64,000 nucleotides of DNA from assembly GCA_964019055.1 (NCBI GenBank), contig OZ025215.1, positions 8,895,708-8,959,707 on the forward strand, given 5' to 3'. Shown here one piece after another: positions 1-13,000 of the stretch (positions are counted from its first letter, which is position 1; the number at the start of each line of letters is the position of its first letter). The position numbers were made by a program, and so were the translations under genes. The DNA is from Anthopleura xanthogrammica. Lineage: Eukaryota > Cnidaria > Anthozoa > Actiniaria > Actiniidae. The notes under the pieces are model-generated. The model had not been told where the DNA came from. It saw nothing but the letters and a program-made list of their open reading frames with translations, and searched no databases.

Positions 1-2740
1 TAAATAATGATAGCTATCCATCCAAGGACTTGAAGAGTTTCATACGTAGGTTCAGTGGTGTCACATCTTATCCACGGTGTATGTCGCATGAAAAAGCTAG
101 CTGAGTCATCGTCGTTGTCACAGGGTGAAACAACCGCTAGTGTGTGCTTTATGACCGGGAAATACGTTAAAATCAGGCAAGTTATGCTAACTTTCAGGCA
201 CTGGAACTTTACTTGCTTAAGACCCGATTGTTGCGGCTCTGCCCGTTCTTCATTTCTACAGAGAATTGTAGTATACATCCACCGAATGCCGTAGTAAATC
301 CAAATCAACAACAAACATCCCAAGGGGAACAGAAAGACAACCAAGTATTTCCCCAACGGAGTGAACAGAATATGGATTCTGCAAGATATTCCAACGAAGT
401 TGAGGTTAAAGATGCTACTCATGTAATGTTGAATACTATAAATGAAAGGAGGAAAGGGAGTTCCCGTGTCGGAGATTATGGCGTCGAGAACTTGAAAGTG
501 AAAAACAAGAATGGTCACAATGCCTCTTGTATTCTTCATTATTCCAGCAACGAAAAACATCACCACCACAGCACTGACTTCAAAAATCCACCCCGAAATC
601 ACCTCAAAGGCTCGCAATGTGATTAAAATTATGAATTCTATTGCTGCGATCCCGAATTTCACTTTGACATGATGTGCTCTGAACAGAATTTAGTCAGGCC
701 CCACAGTGCCAATAGAAAAATGATGACAAGGGGGATAACAATGTAGTACGAAAGGTAAGGAGTGGTGCATTTTTTACACAGGTAGCCATTTTTGAAGTAG
801 TTTTTTTCACACTTTGAACAAACTCTGTCTGTATTTCCACTATGACATAAACACGACTTATCACAAACTGTACGTAGGTCAGGGGTGCTTGTGTTTACCC
901 AGCATTTACATTGGCCTCCCGGGTTGCAAGCCAAGTCTGCTCCGGCAATGTCCAATCTTCCAGGACAGCGAATCAAATGCAAGACGTTATCTGGTGACGG
1001 GCTGGGCCAATACCCTTTCTGAAGGTCCAAAGAAATTCTAGGGTCTATAGATTGCAAGGTTTTACTTAAGCAATTAGCTCCGGGAATACATTTTTTGCAA
1101 TGACCAAGATATCCAAAATAACCATCGTCACAAACGCAGAACTTTTTGTTGTAGTAACTTGGGTCAAGGAGTATTCTGCCGTTGTTTGAATGCAGCTTCA
1201 CTAAAGGACAACTATAATTGTCTCCCTTTATGCGGGAGTTTGGGTCAATGCGCATGAATTTCTGAATAATTCCGCTGGTCTGATTGATACTTCCAATTGG
1301 GGCTCTCATTAAGGGGTTGTTACTAATGTCAAATACCCTTAATGACTGAAGAAGGACAAAGTTGTTTGGTATAGGACCTTCTAGCTTCGGATTCTCCGAG
1401 AAGTCGGCATACAATAGAAACAGTAAATCATATAAAACTGCTGGAATTTTACCAGATATTCTGTTATGCTTTAAATTCAGCTCAATAAGACTGGATAAGG
1501 TCCAAATCGTAGGTGGAATTTTCCCTGTAAAATGGCAATAACTTATGTCTAAAACTCGCAAAGGGCTAGGGTTCTGTTCGGAATTCTTTGGTGCGAATGC
1601 AGAAACAAGATCCTTAAACGGCATCTTCAGACCTGGATTGTTTCGCAGCACGAAAATTTCCAGTTTCGGAGAACCATGCGGGAAATTTAACCCTTTCTCA
1701 ATCCCTTGCAGTTCTGAGTTATAAGATAAGTCCAGAATCCGGAGTGAAGGTAACTGACCAAGCTCCTTTGGAATTTTCCCACGAAAACCATTTCTACACA
1801 AAATCAGCTTTGTTAAATCTTTCATCTTGTTTACGCTGGGAGGAATAAACCCAGTTATTGAGTTATTTCCCAATTGGCATTCTTGCATCTGAGGAAAGCA
1901 TGATCCAAAGTTTTCAGGGAATTCCCCGTATATTCCTGCATGTGTCAAATGCATTCGTTTCAGTGACGTCATTCTCAGGAAGTCATTGATGTTTCCAGAG
2001 AGTGACATGAATTCCAAATCTAAAAACCAAACTTTTGTAAGTTTCCCGATTGTTCGAGGTATGGGACCGCTAAGGCTATTCTCTCCAAGACTTAGGACTC
2101 TTAATTCTTTCAAGTCGGTGATACTCGGAGGAATGCTGCCATAAATGGCTTGTTTCGATTTTTGACAGCAGAGTTGTATTTTGACAAGTGATTTCAAACT
2201 CGAAAACAGGTCATTTGGTAAGACTCCGGACAATGAGCAAAACGCAAAATCTATTCGAAGTAGCTTTGACATGTTTTGAAAGATGAAGTCTTTCAATTCT
2301 CCTTCCAAACCAGGGTTACTTGGCAAGCAAAGTAACATCAAGTTTCGAAGTTTCCACAGAAAGTTTGGTACGCGACCACGCAAATTATTGTTGTTGAGGC
2401 ACAGGCCAATGACGTAACCTGACTTCTTATCACACGTGACTCCTGCCCAATTGCAATGATCAATTTCTGTACCGTTGTCATAGGGAGTCCATCCGGGTCT
2501 TTGTATTTTCCAATTGTAACCCGAGGTCTCAAGATAAAGCCTCTGAAGGACTTGCTTTTCTTCATCCCGAGTAAATGATTTTTCGATTGTGAATGAAGGA
2601 ATGGGAACACCATCGGAACAGTTGAGTTTAAGAGGTAACTTTGACGGGAAATCTAAATAAAGGAACACACACGATTTAGAGATGATAGAAGTACTCTTGA
2701 ACGCAATAACAAAACAAAAAACAAAAAACAAAACAAACAA
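1..2740 (-). CDS. Plant-style LRR ectodomain / multi-pass membrane protein, 3' partial, one-base frame break
   Basis: Reading leftwards from 2740 the frame gives 693 residues. There is an N-terminal cap with the pattern W...HCNWAGVTCD (near 2440-2480), then about ten leucine-rich repeats of the LxLxxNxLxGxIP type (about 2400-1300). A cysteine-rich segment with CxxGYFGYLGHCKKC and CEKNYFKNGYLCKKC follows (1130-780), then a first membrane helix, YIVIPLVIIFLLALWGL (750-690). That frame stops at 659-661. The next frame over is open from about 660 to base 1 with no stop for about 218 codons and encodes four or five further hydrophobic helices (for example LVVFLFPLGCLLLIWIYYG). The protein therefore continues beyond the window after a one-base loss. 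The apparent start at 2740 lies in low-complexity T/G sequence. A good acceptor (cctttatttag, exon from about 2650) suggests the real signal-peptide exon is further upstream. The cap and repeats look like those of plant receptor-like proteins; a cell-surface receptor role is inference. Confidence 0.75.
655..666 (-). other. Frame break in the LRR membrane gene
   Basis: On the minus strand the frame reads TCA AAG TGA, and the stop falls directly after the first membrane helix. Adding one A to the AAA run would give TCA AAA GTG AAA TTC and join the long open frame that encodes the remaining helices. There are no splice sites here. It is either a real inactivating deletion, an allele, or a homopolymer error in the assembly. 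Confidence 0.7.
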
Positions 2741-2789
2741 AAAATGAGGCAGAGCAAAAAATCTTCTTTGACTAACTGCCTTCGATTAG

Positions 2790-3072
2790 GATTGCACTGA
2801 CACTGACTGTCTGAATAAGTGACTGACTTACGGAATGACTTACCGACTCGACTGACTAAATGGCCGACTGAGTGACCGACCGACCGATTTACTGACTGAC
2901 CGACCGACCGCCGGGACTGACTGACCGACCGACTGAGTGACAGACCGACCGACCGACTAACTGGGTGACCGATCGACCGACTGACTAACTGGGTGACCGA
3001 TCGACCGACTAACTGGGTGACCGATCGACCGACTGACTAACTAGGTGACCGATCGACCGACTGACTGACAGA
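2790..3072. repeat. Degenerate GACT/GACCGA satellite
   Basis: The stretch is built from GACT and GACCGA words. Towards its right end it has four near-identical units of about 24-28 bp containing ctgggtgaccgatcgaccga. It lies just upstream of the LRR gene and probably within its first intron or promoter. Confidence 0.85.
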
Positions 3073-3154
3073 AATTTATATACAATCAAACGGCTATGCT
3101 TGGACTTATACCTGTGGAAGAGAAACAGCATTTCCGCCTTCATAAACAATAAGT

Positions 3155-4461
3155 GCTCGACCCAATAATTTTTCGTGAGTACCGTCCGCGTTTGAAGCTC
3201 CAGTATAAAAACGCGTTGGGTTCGATTTCAAATCCACTTGAACACATTTCTTTTATAAAGATTGAATTATGATTTAGCATGTTTTTTGGAGAAATCGGAC
3301 ATCATTTCAATTGATTATTACGAAATATATGTTTTAGCCTTGAGTCCAATATTAGCCTTTAAAAGCACTCTCTAGCAAAATGCTTCATGCTGCTTACACC
3401 TTGAATCTTTGTCCCCAGTTGTGGAAAGTTTTATCAAAATTTGTAAGGCAGATTGCGAGATATCGAAGATTGTTTAAATAAAGTGGATAATTTACTCAAA
3501 ATCTAAACAATAGATTTTGCATCGAAAAATTTATTATTTCTTGGGTATCTTTTAGCAAAAAACATCGTTCGTTCTTTTCTCCTATATCTCTTGCTCACTA
3601 TATGGCAATTAAAGAGCAATCGAGCCATACGATCTTCTCAAAACGTAAAATATATGAGCCGGACCAAAAATTCAATGTTTACTTTTGGTCGCGGTTTTGT
3701 ATACAATTTCACCAAAATACGAAAATCATAAAATTTGTCTATTTGTTTCTTAAAAAAACTTCATGGGGGCTTCAAGCTATTAATGTTTCGTAAAGTCTCT
3801 GATTTTCATGTTCATTGGGAAGTTTTTAAGGTAGTTAATGTAGACGCAAAGTTGAGTAATATTGAGATACCGCTCAAAGATTTTGTGCTCTGGGAGTCTA
3901 TTGTTTAAGGATTGGCACAACAAGACATTCCTTCCCACCATTTGCATGATTTCACCGCGCTTGGCTGCCCTACGAATCATTTCCGAAGTATGGTAATATA
4001 TAGATCTTATTGATCGCTTTCTTTTCTTTTCTTTCCTTTTCTTTTCTTTCCTTTATGTTTCCATCTCTTTCTTTTGAAACGCACACGGTAACGTTAACGA
4101 AATATCTATATATTACTATACTTCGGAAATGATTCGTAGGGCAGCCAAGCGCGGTGAAATCATGCAAATGGTGGGAAGGAATGTCTTGTTGTGCCAATCC
4201 TTAAACAATATTCAAGGTGTAAGCAGCATGAAGCATTTTGCTAGAGAGTGCTTTTAAAGGCTAATATTGGACTCAAGGCTAAAACATATATTTCGTAATA
4301 ATCAATTGAAATGATGTCCGATTTCTCCAAAAAACATGCTAAATCATAATTCAATCTTTATGAAAGAAATGTGCTCAAGTGGATTTGAAATCGAACCCAA
4401 CGCGTTTTTATACTGGAGCTTCAAACGCGGACGGTACTCACGAAAAATTATTGGGTCGAGC
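3155..4461. mobile_element. Long inverted-repeat (foldback) element
   Basis: The two ends are reverse complements of each other: gctcgacccaataattttt at 3155 matches the end of the right arm at 4461. Pairing continues for about 350 bp per arm, with the arms 3155-3406 plus 3900-3995 on the left and 4110-4461 on the right, around a TTTTC-rich centre near 4030. The left arm is split by an insertion. No transposase is visible. Confidence 0.8.
3407..3899. mobile_element. 493-bp insertion inside the left arm of the inverted repeat
   Basis: The right arm reads ...ccttgaat/attgtttaagg without interruption (as reverse complement). In the left arm the same words are separated by 493 bp, which gives exact insertion boundaries. 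The inserted sequence has no recognisable protein or obvious terminal repeats. Confidence 0.65.
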
Positions 4462-5135
4462 CACCTTAAACTGAACAGTTTAGTGAGAAGTTCACTGGTT
4501 TTTGCGAAAATTCAATATTGTTGCCGGGTATTCTCATATTCTATAAGAACTAAGCAGCTATTACGGCCCTTCAAATTGGAACCAAACGTGCCAAAACATG
4601 TACAACTCTGTACAACTACTTCATAGACGCTAAGAACATTGTTATTTTTCAATGTACTGTACTCACCTCTCAGACTCTCATTTCCAAGGCTGGAGCTATA
4701 ATACCCTGAAACTTTTTGTACCTCGGAGAGAAGTATTCCGAACGAAAAAGCTCTAACAAGAAGCATTTTTTTGTCTTTTGCCTTTATCATCACTGAAAAC
4801 TCCATTTCTCGCTCGAAAACAACACATTTCTGAGAAACACAATTATCATAGGTAGAGGAAAACTGGTACTAGTTTTACATTGTTTTACATAATATTAAAA
4901 AAATAGATAAATAATCTGTTTTAAACGGTTAAAATATGGATATAAACTAGACTACCTACTCCGATGTATCAAAATATATAAAAACGGTATTTTTTTAATA
5001 TTTCAAACTGGTCAAATCTCTAAGGTAAAGGGATGAGCCTAAACTAACTTCACCCTACCCTGGAGAGTGTGTTTTGTCAGTGGCCTCCAAGCAACATAAA
5101 AACACTGCCTGGTCTCGAGCTGGTCTCGCACAGCC
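4462..5135. other. Intergenic, no gene recognised
   Basis: AT-rich sequence between the divergent LRR gene and the DEP-PH-GPX gene. The last few hundred bases should contain the promoter and 5' UTR of the latter. No TATA box or other element stands out. Confidence 0.4.
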
Positions 5136-8100
5136 ATGTGCAATGTGGAACGAGAAAAGGTGAGCCATTTTTGTTTGTAATTTGTCTCTTTTATCGGCTT
5201 TCTAGTGGTATTTCTAACTGAAGTTACTCTCCGTGGATTATTTGTGTATTCTAAACGTAGTTTTAGACCCGTTTTAGAGCATGTCTCGGAGTTTGCTACC
5301 CTGGGTGCCAGAGGTTCCTTGTCTATGCGAGGAGCGGAGCTTCGAGAATTGTCGAGAAGCGAGGAGGAAATGTCTTGAGCGGCCAGAGGGGCTCGTCGCT
5401 TCGCTTCGCGACTCGCTCTCGCTTTTCGTGACTCGCTTTTCGTCCCAAAACACAAAAGCCCCTCTGGAATCAAGGGTAGGAGTTTGCATAAAGTTTTGGC
5501 GAGACCCGGCCGGCTGCAACAGAGGCTACCTTGGCTGAGATAACTTAGCTTGGCTCAGTTCTTTCTTTGATATTGGGGAACAATTGGTTCCGAATATTGC
5601 TAAGTCCACTTGCTTTTTAATCATATTCACTTTTTTTCATATCAAGCTTATATTGTGTTGAATTTTCGCTTCTCTGCAGTTTGGGCAGCTGGCTACACTG
5701 TTGAGAGGCCCCGAAGGTCTAACCATCAAAGACAGACATTATCATCTTAAACGGTATCCAGTGTGTTTTGTTGGTAAGAGATTGAGGTCTTTAAAGATAT
5801 TTAAAATCATTAAAAGAATATATATTAAGGAAATTGGTTGTTTCTTTGTAAGGATGATATGTCGTGAAGTTTTTAATTTTTTTGACCCCATGAGATCCCA
5901 AATGCCAAAGTTGTCGAGAAATTTAGAGAAATTTATATATAACTTTGGACCGTTCATGACATTGGGAGGAGGGGGGGGGGGGGGGGGGGGTGAAGGGGTT
6001 GAGGAAATGCTGTGATTTTGTTTAAAGGGGCCTAATAATTCTAGCTTTACAAATACATAATGAATTGTCACTTAGAGTCAATTTACTCACACTGTTGAAT
6101 AGTTGACGTCACCTAAATTAGATCAGTTATTTACTATTTTAATTAGTTGATATCACATAAATTTGAATCTACAAGTAAATGGCTACAGTACTCAGATCAA
6201 GGGGGGAAACAATAATAAAAGTGACTGTCTCTTCACACATTCTTTGGCAAAGTAAACCCCCTGGATTTGCATGACCATTACTTTGGTGCACATTTACTAT
6301 TTTAGGAAACGTCACCTAAATAGTTATCTAAGTTAGATAAATTTATCTAACTATTCAACGGTGTGACTAAATTCACTCTACAAAAGTATCCACAAAATAG
6401 GTATTAGGAGGCAATCCATTTTTGAAAGTGTTGTCGAGGTTCAAACATATCTTTGAATATGGTAATTTAAATATACAGGTTCAGAGGCTGTTGATTGGTT
6501 GGTTAAGAATGGATATGCCGACAGTAGAGAAGATGCTGTAAAAGTTTGCCAGGTAAAATATTTACAGAAAGTATTCTTTTGTCAATTTGTTTTGCTGCTA
6601 TTTTGCCCCCTCTGGCGACAATGATCCTTAGCGTTAAAACAATAGATTATTTTGATGTGACATCATAGTGAAATAGAGCAATAATATTGGTTTACCAATT
6701 TGGTAAAAAATAAATAAATAAATAAAATAAAGAATAAATTTGGTCCTCTTTCACTCACATTAACATATCCTGCTTGAAGAGTTGTTTCTTGTCATCTTTG
6801 TCTTTTCACTTTACTGGCTTTCGTTTTCAAAAGGATTGTTAATCTCGCACACTACCACCAAGGTGCAGACATATGATGACATATAATTTGATTTGGTTGA
6901 TTGTTTATGTTATTTAAATTCCCAACCAGAAATCTATTGTACAATCCAACAAAGCAAAGTGACAAAACCTAATGTTAAAAATGGTTGGCACATTAACATC
7001 ACAATAGCAATGTTTATAATCATTACTTCCACCTAATATACATTCAATGTTCTATGCATAAAACTCTCAACTCCGAGACGCGGAGAGCAAACTGAGTGTT
7101 CCGATGCCCCACATGAATTTTATGAAAAACAGTTTCAGTCATGAACAGTTTGCCTGTCGAACTCCGCTAGGCAAGATCTCTCGGCTCTTTTCGGTCAGGC
7201 TACGGTAGAATCTTTCTTTAATTAATATCTACTTTTGATCACACAGCATTCATGGAAAACAGGAATTTTTTTCTTTTCAATAGTTATATGTAGATATAAT
7301 TTAGATGAATTTTATTATAATTATTATTTACATATTTTTATATAATTCTTTTAGATTTATATATATATATCAGAGCTTTCAATAATATTTGGAGTAGACG
7401 GTCAATCCAAAAAAGTAGGGGTCCGTATCCCCCAAGGGACCATAACTTTATTTGGCAATGAATTAATTTTTTGTCAAAATAGCCGGAAGTTTAAGGTGAA
7501 GTATCTGGCGATAAACCGCCGGTAGCCGCCTTTTATTGAAAGCTCTGATATATGTATAGATATTCCTGATGAATTTATCACAGTGTATAAATAAATGAAA
7601 TGTACACAGTATGTATGTATGTAACTCACATGTTAATATTCATGGAGAGAGGAAAGCCCTCATGGCTATGCAGGAAGACCTTTAATAAGTCTTTTCTTTT
7701 TCTTGCTTTAACAGAGTCTGCTGGATTTTGATCTGATACACCATGTTGTTGATCATCATCAGTTTGAGGACAGACCGCTTTTTTACAGGTTTAGACAAGA
7801 CGGTAAGAAAAAATATTTACCATGCAGCCTTGTTTGGGTCTCCATGGTCATGTTAAAAGTTTTTCCCCAAAAAAACCAATGCATATTAATTAAAGAATGA
7901 TGAAATATGTGATGGGAATGTGAGTCTTGGATTAGAACTTTTTTTAAGGCAATTCATTTGTTATTCTCCAGAATATCATTTTTTTTGTTTAACAATTGTA
8001 CATAAGAATACACATGATATGAACATAACTCAAACAAAGAATGGTACAGGTGGCATGCACAGTGACCCTGCTGTTTCTCATGGCTCTAAACTTCAAGCCA

Positions 8101-10016
8101 GGGGTTAATGCAGGGTTGGTTTTTCGACTGAACCTTGTATTGTTCTCTCCCTTGCCATGAGGGTTTTTTCTCCAGGTTTTCTGGTTTCCCTCCCTCCATA
8201 AAAAAAGATGTGAGTTGAGTGTTGTGTGTTGTAAATAGTGATTGTAGTGGTAGTGCACGTGGAGCAAACCCCATGGAAGAGCCCCATACGGGTAATGGTT
8301 GTAAAATGCAAGTTTATACCATAGTGTATTAATGTTATAAGCACTTATCATTTTACAGTGCAATGCACAAAAGTAGGACCACATTTACCCAAAGGGGGGG
8401 GGGGGGGGGAAGGGGGTTACTCTCTTTTTCAAGTGGTAAAGGTGATCGCCAGTCGTTTTGAAAATGACCCCTAAGAGGTACCCATAAATTAAAAGAGCTG
8501 TTAAAATCATGTTGATTTCAACCCCTAAAAGGTTCGAGGTTCGTTGAGCTGGCTTAAAAATGACTGGATGGGAATATTGTGTCGCTATCAGTGACAAGAT
8601 AATTTCTTCTGTCCATGCTGTTTCTTCAGTTCATGTTTGTTCAATAAAGAAAATAAATAATAAATGACTCTACTAAAAGGTTCACACAGGAAATATTTTC
8701 AACCCTAAAAGGTGCGCTGATCACCCCTACCACTTGGACAAAGGGAGTACCCCCGGGACACTTACTGTATTTGCATACTTTTATGCACTGGCTGACACTG
8801 ACACATTTCAATACAAAGCTGGCTGGTTTTGTAAAAATCTTATTATGGCTTATTTTTTTTAGATTCTCCAAAGCAATCACCAGTAGGTCCAACAGTTGCA
8901 TCACTCAAGTCAGAATGTGGTACCAAGTCAAGTACTGCTTACAAGAAGGGGTGGGTCAAGTGGTCATGTTGCTATTTGGTCCTCAAACAAGGAGGTGATA
9001 CTCTGTATGAATTTAGAACTGAACTGGTAAGGAGTATTCTGTTATTTGACTTCATACAAGAGGCTGTCACATGCCTAGCTAGGATCCCTGTGGTAGCCAA
9101 GACAGGAATTAGATTGGGAAGCATCAGATTGTGGAGGGGAGGGGAGAGAGCCTTCATTGAATGGGCAGGGTGGTCCTGGCATTTTACTGTAAAACAAATC
9201 TCTGTCTATTAACAAGCAACTGTTACCCCTGTTGTACCACTGGATGTTTTTTTAACGCTAAGGAAGGGCAGAAGCCTGAAACATCTGTAAAATATATGTG
9301 GACAGTTAGCATGTACATAAATTAATGTCTCAAGCTAGTTAACAATTAGTCCTCGAGTCCGAATGGTCTACGAGTCAATAGCCCATGAGGCCTACTAATG
9401 GTCTATCACCAATCGAGCCCTGTGATTGGCTGAGCTACTAGGGGTCTATTAGTGATAGACCTCAAGTAGCGAAAAGCGCCGGTTTTGAAAACCAAAAAAT
9501 ATATATTTAAAGCAAAATCCAAAACTTTTTGCATTCTTTTATTGGACCGATTAGTAGGTTTTTACTAATTTTCAATAGCTGTTATTACTGATGCGTGCAA
9601 ATGAGATGCAAATGATCATGAGATATTCTTTTATTTTGAGAATCATAAAAGTGAGGCTATTGGGTCAATACAATGCTTGTTGTCTCAACTGCATCTCATT
9701 TGACCATGGAGCACCCTCAAAAGTGAGGGGTGGGGGGCTAAGATTAGAAAATATAAGAGACTAGTATGGGAAAAGGGAAAAAGTGGTAGTGCTTTAGCCC
9801 TATCAGCCCCTCCCCTCATGCAGTCCCTGTTGGAGCATATTTTACTCTCCTGTTATAGGTTTAATGTAATGAACTGGATGTCATATTTTCCTAGGATTCA
9901 TCTCCTATCAGAACATACCCATTAAAGGATGCTGGACTCAAGTATGACAAGAATAACAAGAACTGTCTGGTGCTTTCTTTCCCAGACATTCAGTTGTCAG
10001 GTGAATAAATAGATTA

Positions 10017-10047
<31 letters not shown>

Positions 10048-13000
10048 TAGCAAACAAGGAAACAAGGAAACAAGGAAACAAGAAAACAAGCAAACGAACA
10101 AAAAAGCAGGCAAGAAAACAAACAAGCAAATAAACAAACAAACAAAAAAGCAGACAAACAAACAAACAAGCAAACAAACAAACAAGCAGACAAACAAACA
10201 AACAAACAAGCAAACAAACAAACAAACAAACAAACAAACAAACAAACAAGCAAGCAAATAAACAAACAAACAAAAAAGCAGACAAACAAACAAACAAGCA
10301 AACAAACAAACAAGCAGACAAACAAACAAACAAACAAACAAACAAACAAGCAAGCAAATAAACAAACAAACAAAAAAGCAGACAAACAAACAAACAAGCA
10401 AACAAACAAACAAACAAACAAGCAGACAAACAAACAAACAAAAAAGCAGACAATCAAACAAACAAACAAGCAAGCAAATAAACAAACAAACAGAAAAGCA
10501 GACAAGAAAACAAACAAACAAAGAAACAAGCAAACATACAAACAAACAAAAAGCAGACAAACAAATAAACGAGCAAACAAACAAATAAACAAACAACAAG
10601 CAAATAATTATACAAACAAACAACAAGCAAATAATTATACAAACAAACAACAAGCAAATATACAAACAAACAAAAAAGCAGGCAAACAAACAGATACACA
10701 AACAAACAAAAAGGCAAGCAAACAAATGAACAAACAAGAAATACGCATGCAATTAGACCAGTAAACAAACATGCAGGGAGCAGAAATACCAACTTTTACA
10801 TAATTCCTTTTTCTTTCCAGCACTACGTGTGTCACTTAAAACGGAAGAGGAAATGTTGTCTTGGATTAAAGCTTTTGCATCATCAGGTGTTGCTACTGGA
10901 CAAATGGAAGAGGTAGATACGTTTGTAGATCCATTCAGTTTGGGCCTCATGTTACTTAATTTCAGACCACATGTCATTCCCTTGAGTATCATTCCTTTGT
11001 CTGGCAGGATGACTTGACACTATACCGTGCGCACACACCAACTGGGACCATTTTATTTTATCAAGTTAAGAGGGGATGTCAGCAAAAATCGAACATACGC
11101 CGGCAACAGTCAAAAGTTCGATTTCGCTCATATTTTGGTATTAGGTAGGCCTATGTGCGAGATATATCATGGTATGTTTCATTTGTCGAAATATGGCTTC
11201 ATTTCCGAGAAAAACGAGAAAAACGAATTTGTCAATAATTGACCCTTTGAGAGAGCCAAAATATACTCCAACTTCGGGGGGCTCGCGTGCCTTTGCAAAA
11301 ATATCTACATGTTTAATTCTTAAACAACTGTTTTATATAATGTTTTAACTTTAAAAAGCTGAAATTTCATTGTCTTCCAATAAATTCATAACGGTGAAAA
11401 AAAATTATTTACCAGGGTACTTTGACGCCTTATGAAAAGTAACGAATTTTCAAAAAATGTTTTCACCGTGTGCTAAATAAAATAAAAGACCGATATTAAG
11501 AAAATGAAAAGTCGAAATAATATTCTAACCGTGATTAAAAGCTTTTTTGGGGGTTTTTATTCTGCGACGAGAAATAAAAATTTAAAGTTGGAGAAATTTG
11601 TTATACTTGGCGAGACTTTTAATGTTGACTGTTTTAAAATTTATCTAACAGCCGGTGGTAAACACATTTTTTCTTTTTATTTCTTTTCTCTTAAAGTGTA
11701 TAGGTTCATAATTACTGTCCGTAAAAAAACTTGATGGTCCAGTAAAGCCACTTCTATAAAAGCTGAAACGTAGAAGGATATTTCCAGCAGATTTTCCTTT
11801 TAGTAAATGCGAACGTGACATGTACATTCATGACTCGGCGTTATCAAAGGCCACACCTAATTCTTTGTAGAATGCCGCGTCTCCCGCTCCTTGGTCACAC
11901 TTATGGTCACGCAACGGCTATTCGTAAAAGAACCCGCTTCGACTCTTATCTAGAAAAATTGCATCTTTCTTAGAGCTAATTTCAATTGTATTAAGGGGGG
12001 ATTGACATATTTCTCAAGGCCGTTGCTAAGAAAAATTCTAAAATTAGTTTGCCAAGTAATATTAAGAATTGGTGTTTGAAATTTTGACAATATGATAGTT
12101 ATTGACATAACGTCATAAATTGATGACGTCATTATATGACGTCATCATGACGTCATAGAAACAGAAAAATCCTATAATTTATAAAGGCTTTGAACTAATT
12201 ACGAACTTTTTTACATATTTTAAATCTAAGAGATGTGGAAAATGTGGCTAAGGATGGATTTTTGATGTTGTTGAAAAATAGATTTTCTATGAATTTTTTT
12301 CTTCTTTACAAACCCTGTTTCAATCCATAATATTGTTGTCATTCAATATTTTTAAAAATCCATCCTTAGCTTTGAAGAAAATACTTTTTCGAATCTTTTG
12401 AAGCGGAAAAATCTGCATAATTTTTTAACATCGTAAAAATTATAGAATTTTCCTGAAAACGGAAGTGAAACTTCAAAAATTTATATTTTTTTGCCAATGG
12501 GTTTCCTGTGTTTTGCGCCTTTTCCTGGGGCGAGAAATGTGTTCTGGAAAAAAGAACAGCAGCGAACTGAACTTGGAGAATCGTTTTGGAAGCATAATGT
12601 GTGAAATTTGGGAAGAATATATCGTAATTCGCTTATTACAACTACAAACAAGAACAAGAGAGGTCAGATTCCATCCTTAACATCGTGTTTATGAACCACC
12701 AGCATCGCCAACTCGATCTAAAACATGCGGTATTTGCCGTGTTTGGAGTAGGTTCGTTTTCCGAAGATACGACATAATCTTCTGAAATAACAATAACTTT
12801 AGGAGAAATTGCGTCTTCCTCGATGTCTTCCTCCACATTTACTAAATTATCTGTTTGGGTTTCGATACTTTTGGATGCTATACGCGGAAACAAGAAGTCG
12901 ACTTGGCATCCAACACTAGGGTTTGTTATTGTTTTCCAGCGATTACCACTGGCTGTTTCAGCACGTTTTCGGACCTTGGAGACTTTTTTCCCTTCCATGT

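Noticed and set aside
5039..5540. Open frames with repeated Ser/Arg on both strands in the GC-rich block
   Set aside because: Both strands are open because of the repetitive cgcttcgcgactcgctc motif, which overlaps intron 1 of the DEP-PH-GPX gene.
9938..10835. Several overlapping minus-strand frames rich in Leu, Cys, Phe and Val that look like membrane proteins
   Set aside because: They are translations of the CAAA microsatellite in an intron; multiple frames are open only because of the repeat.
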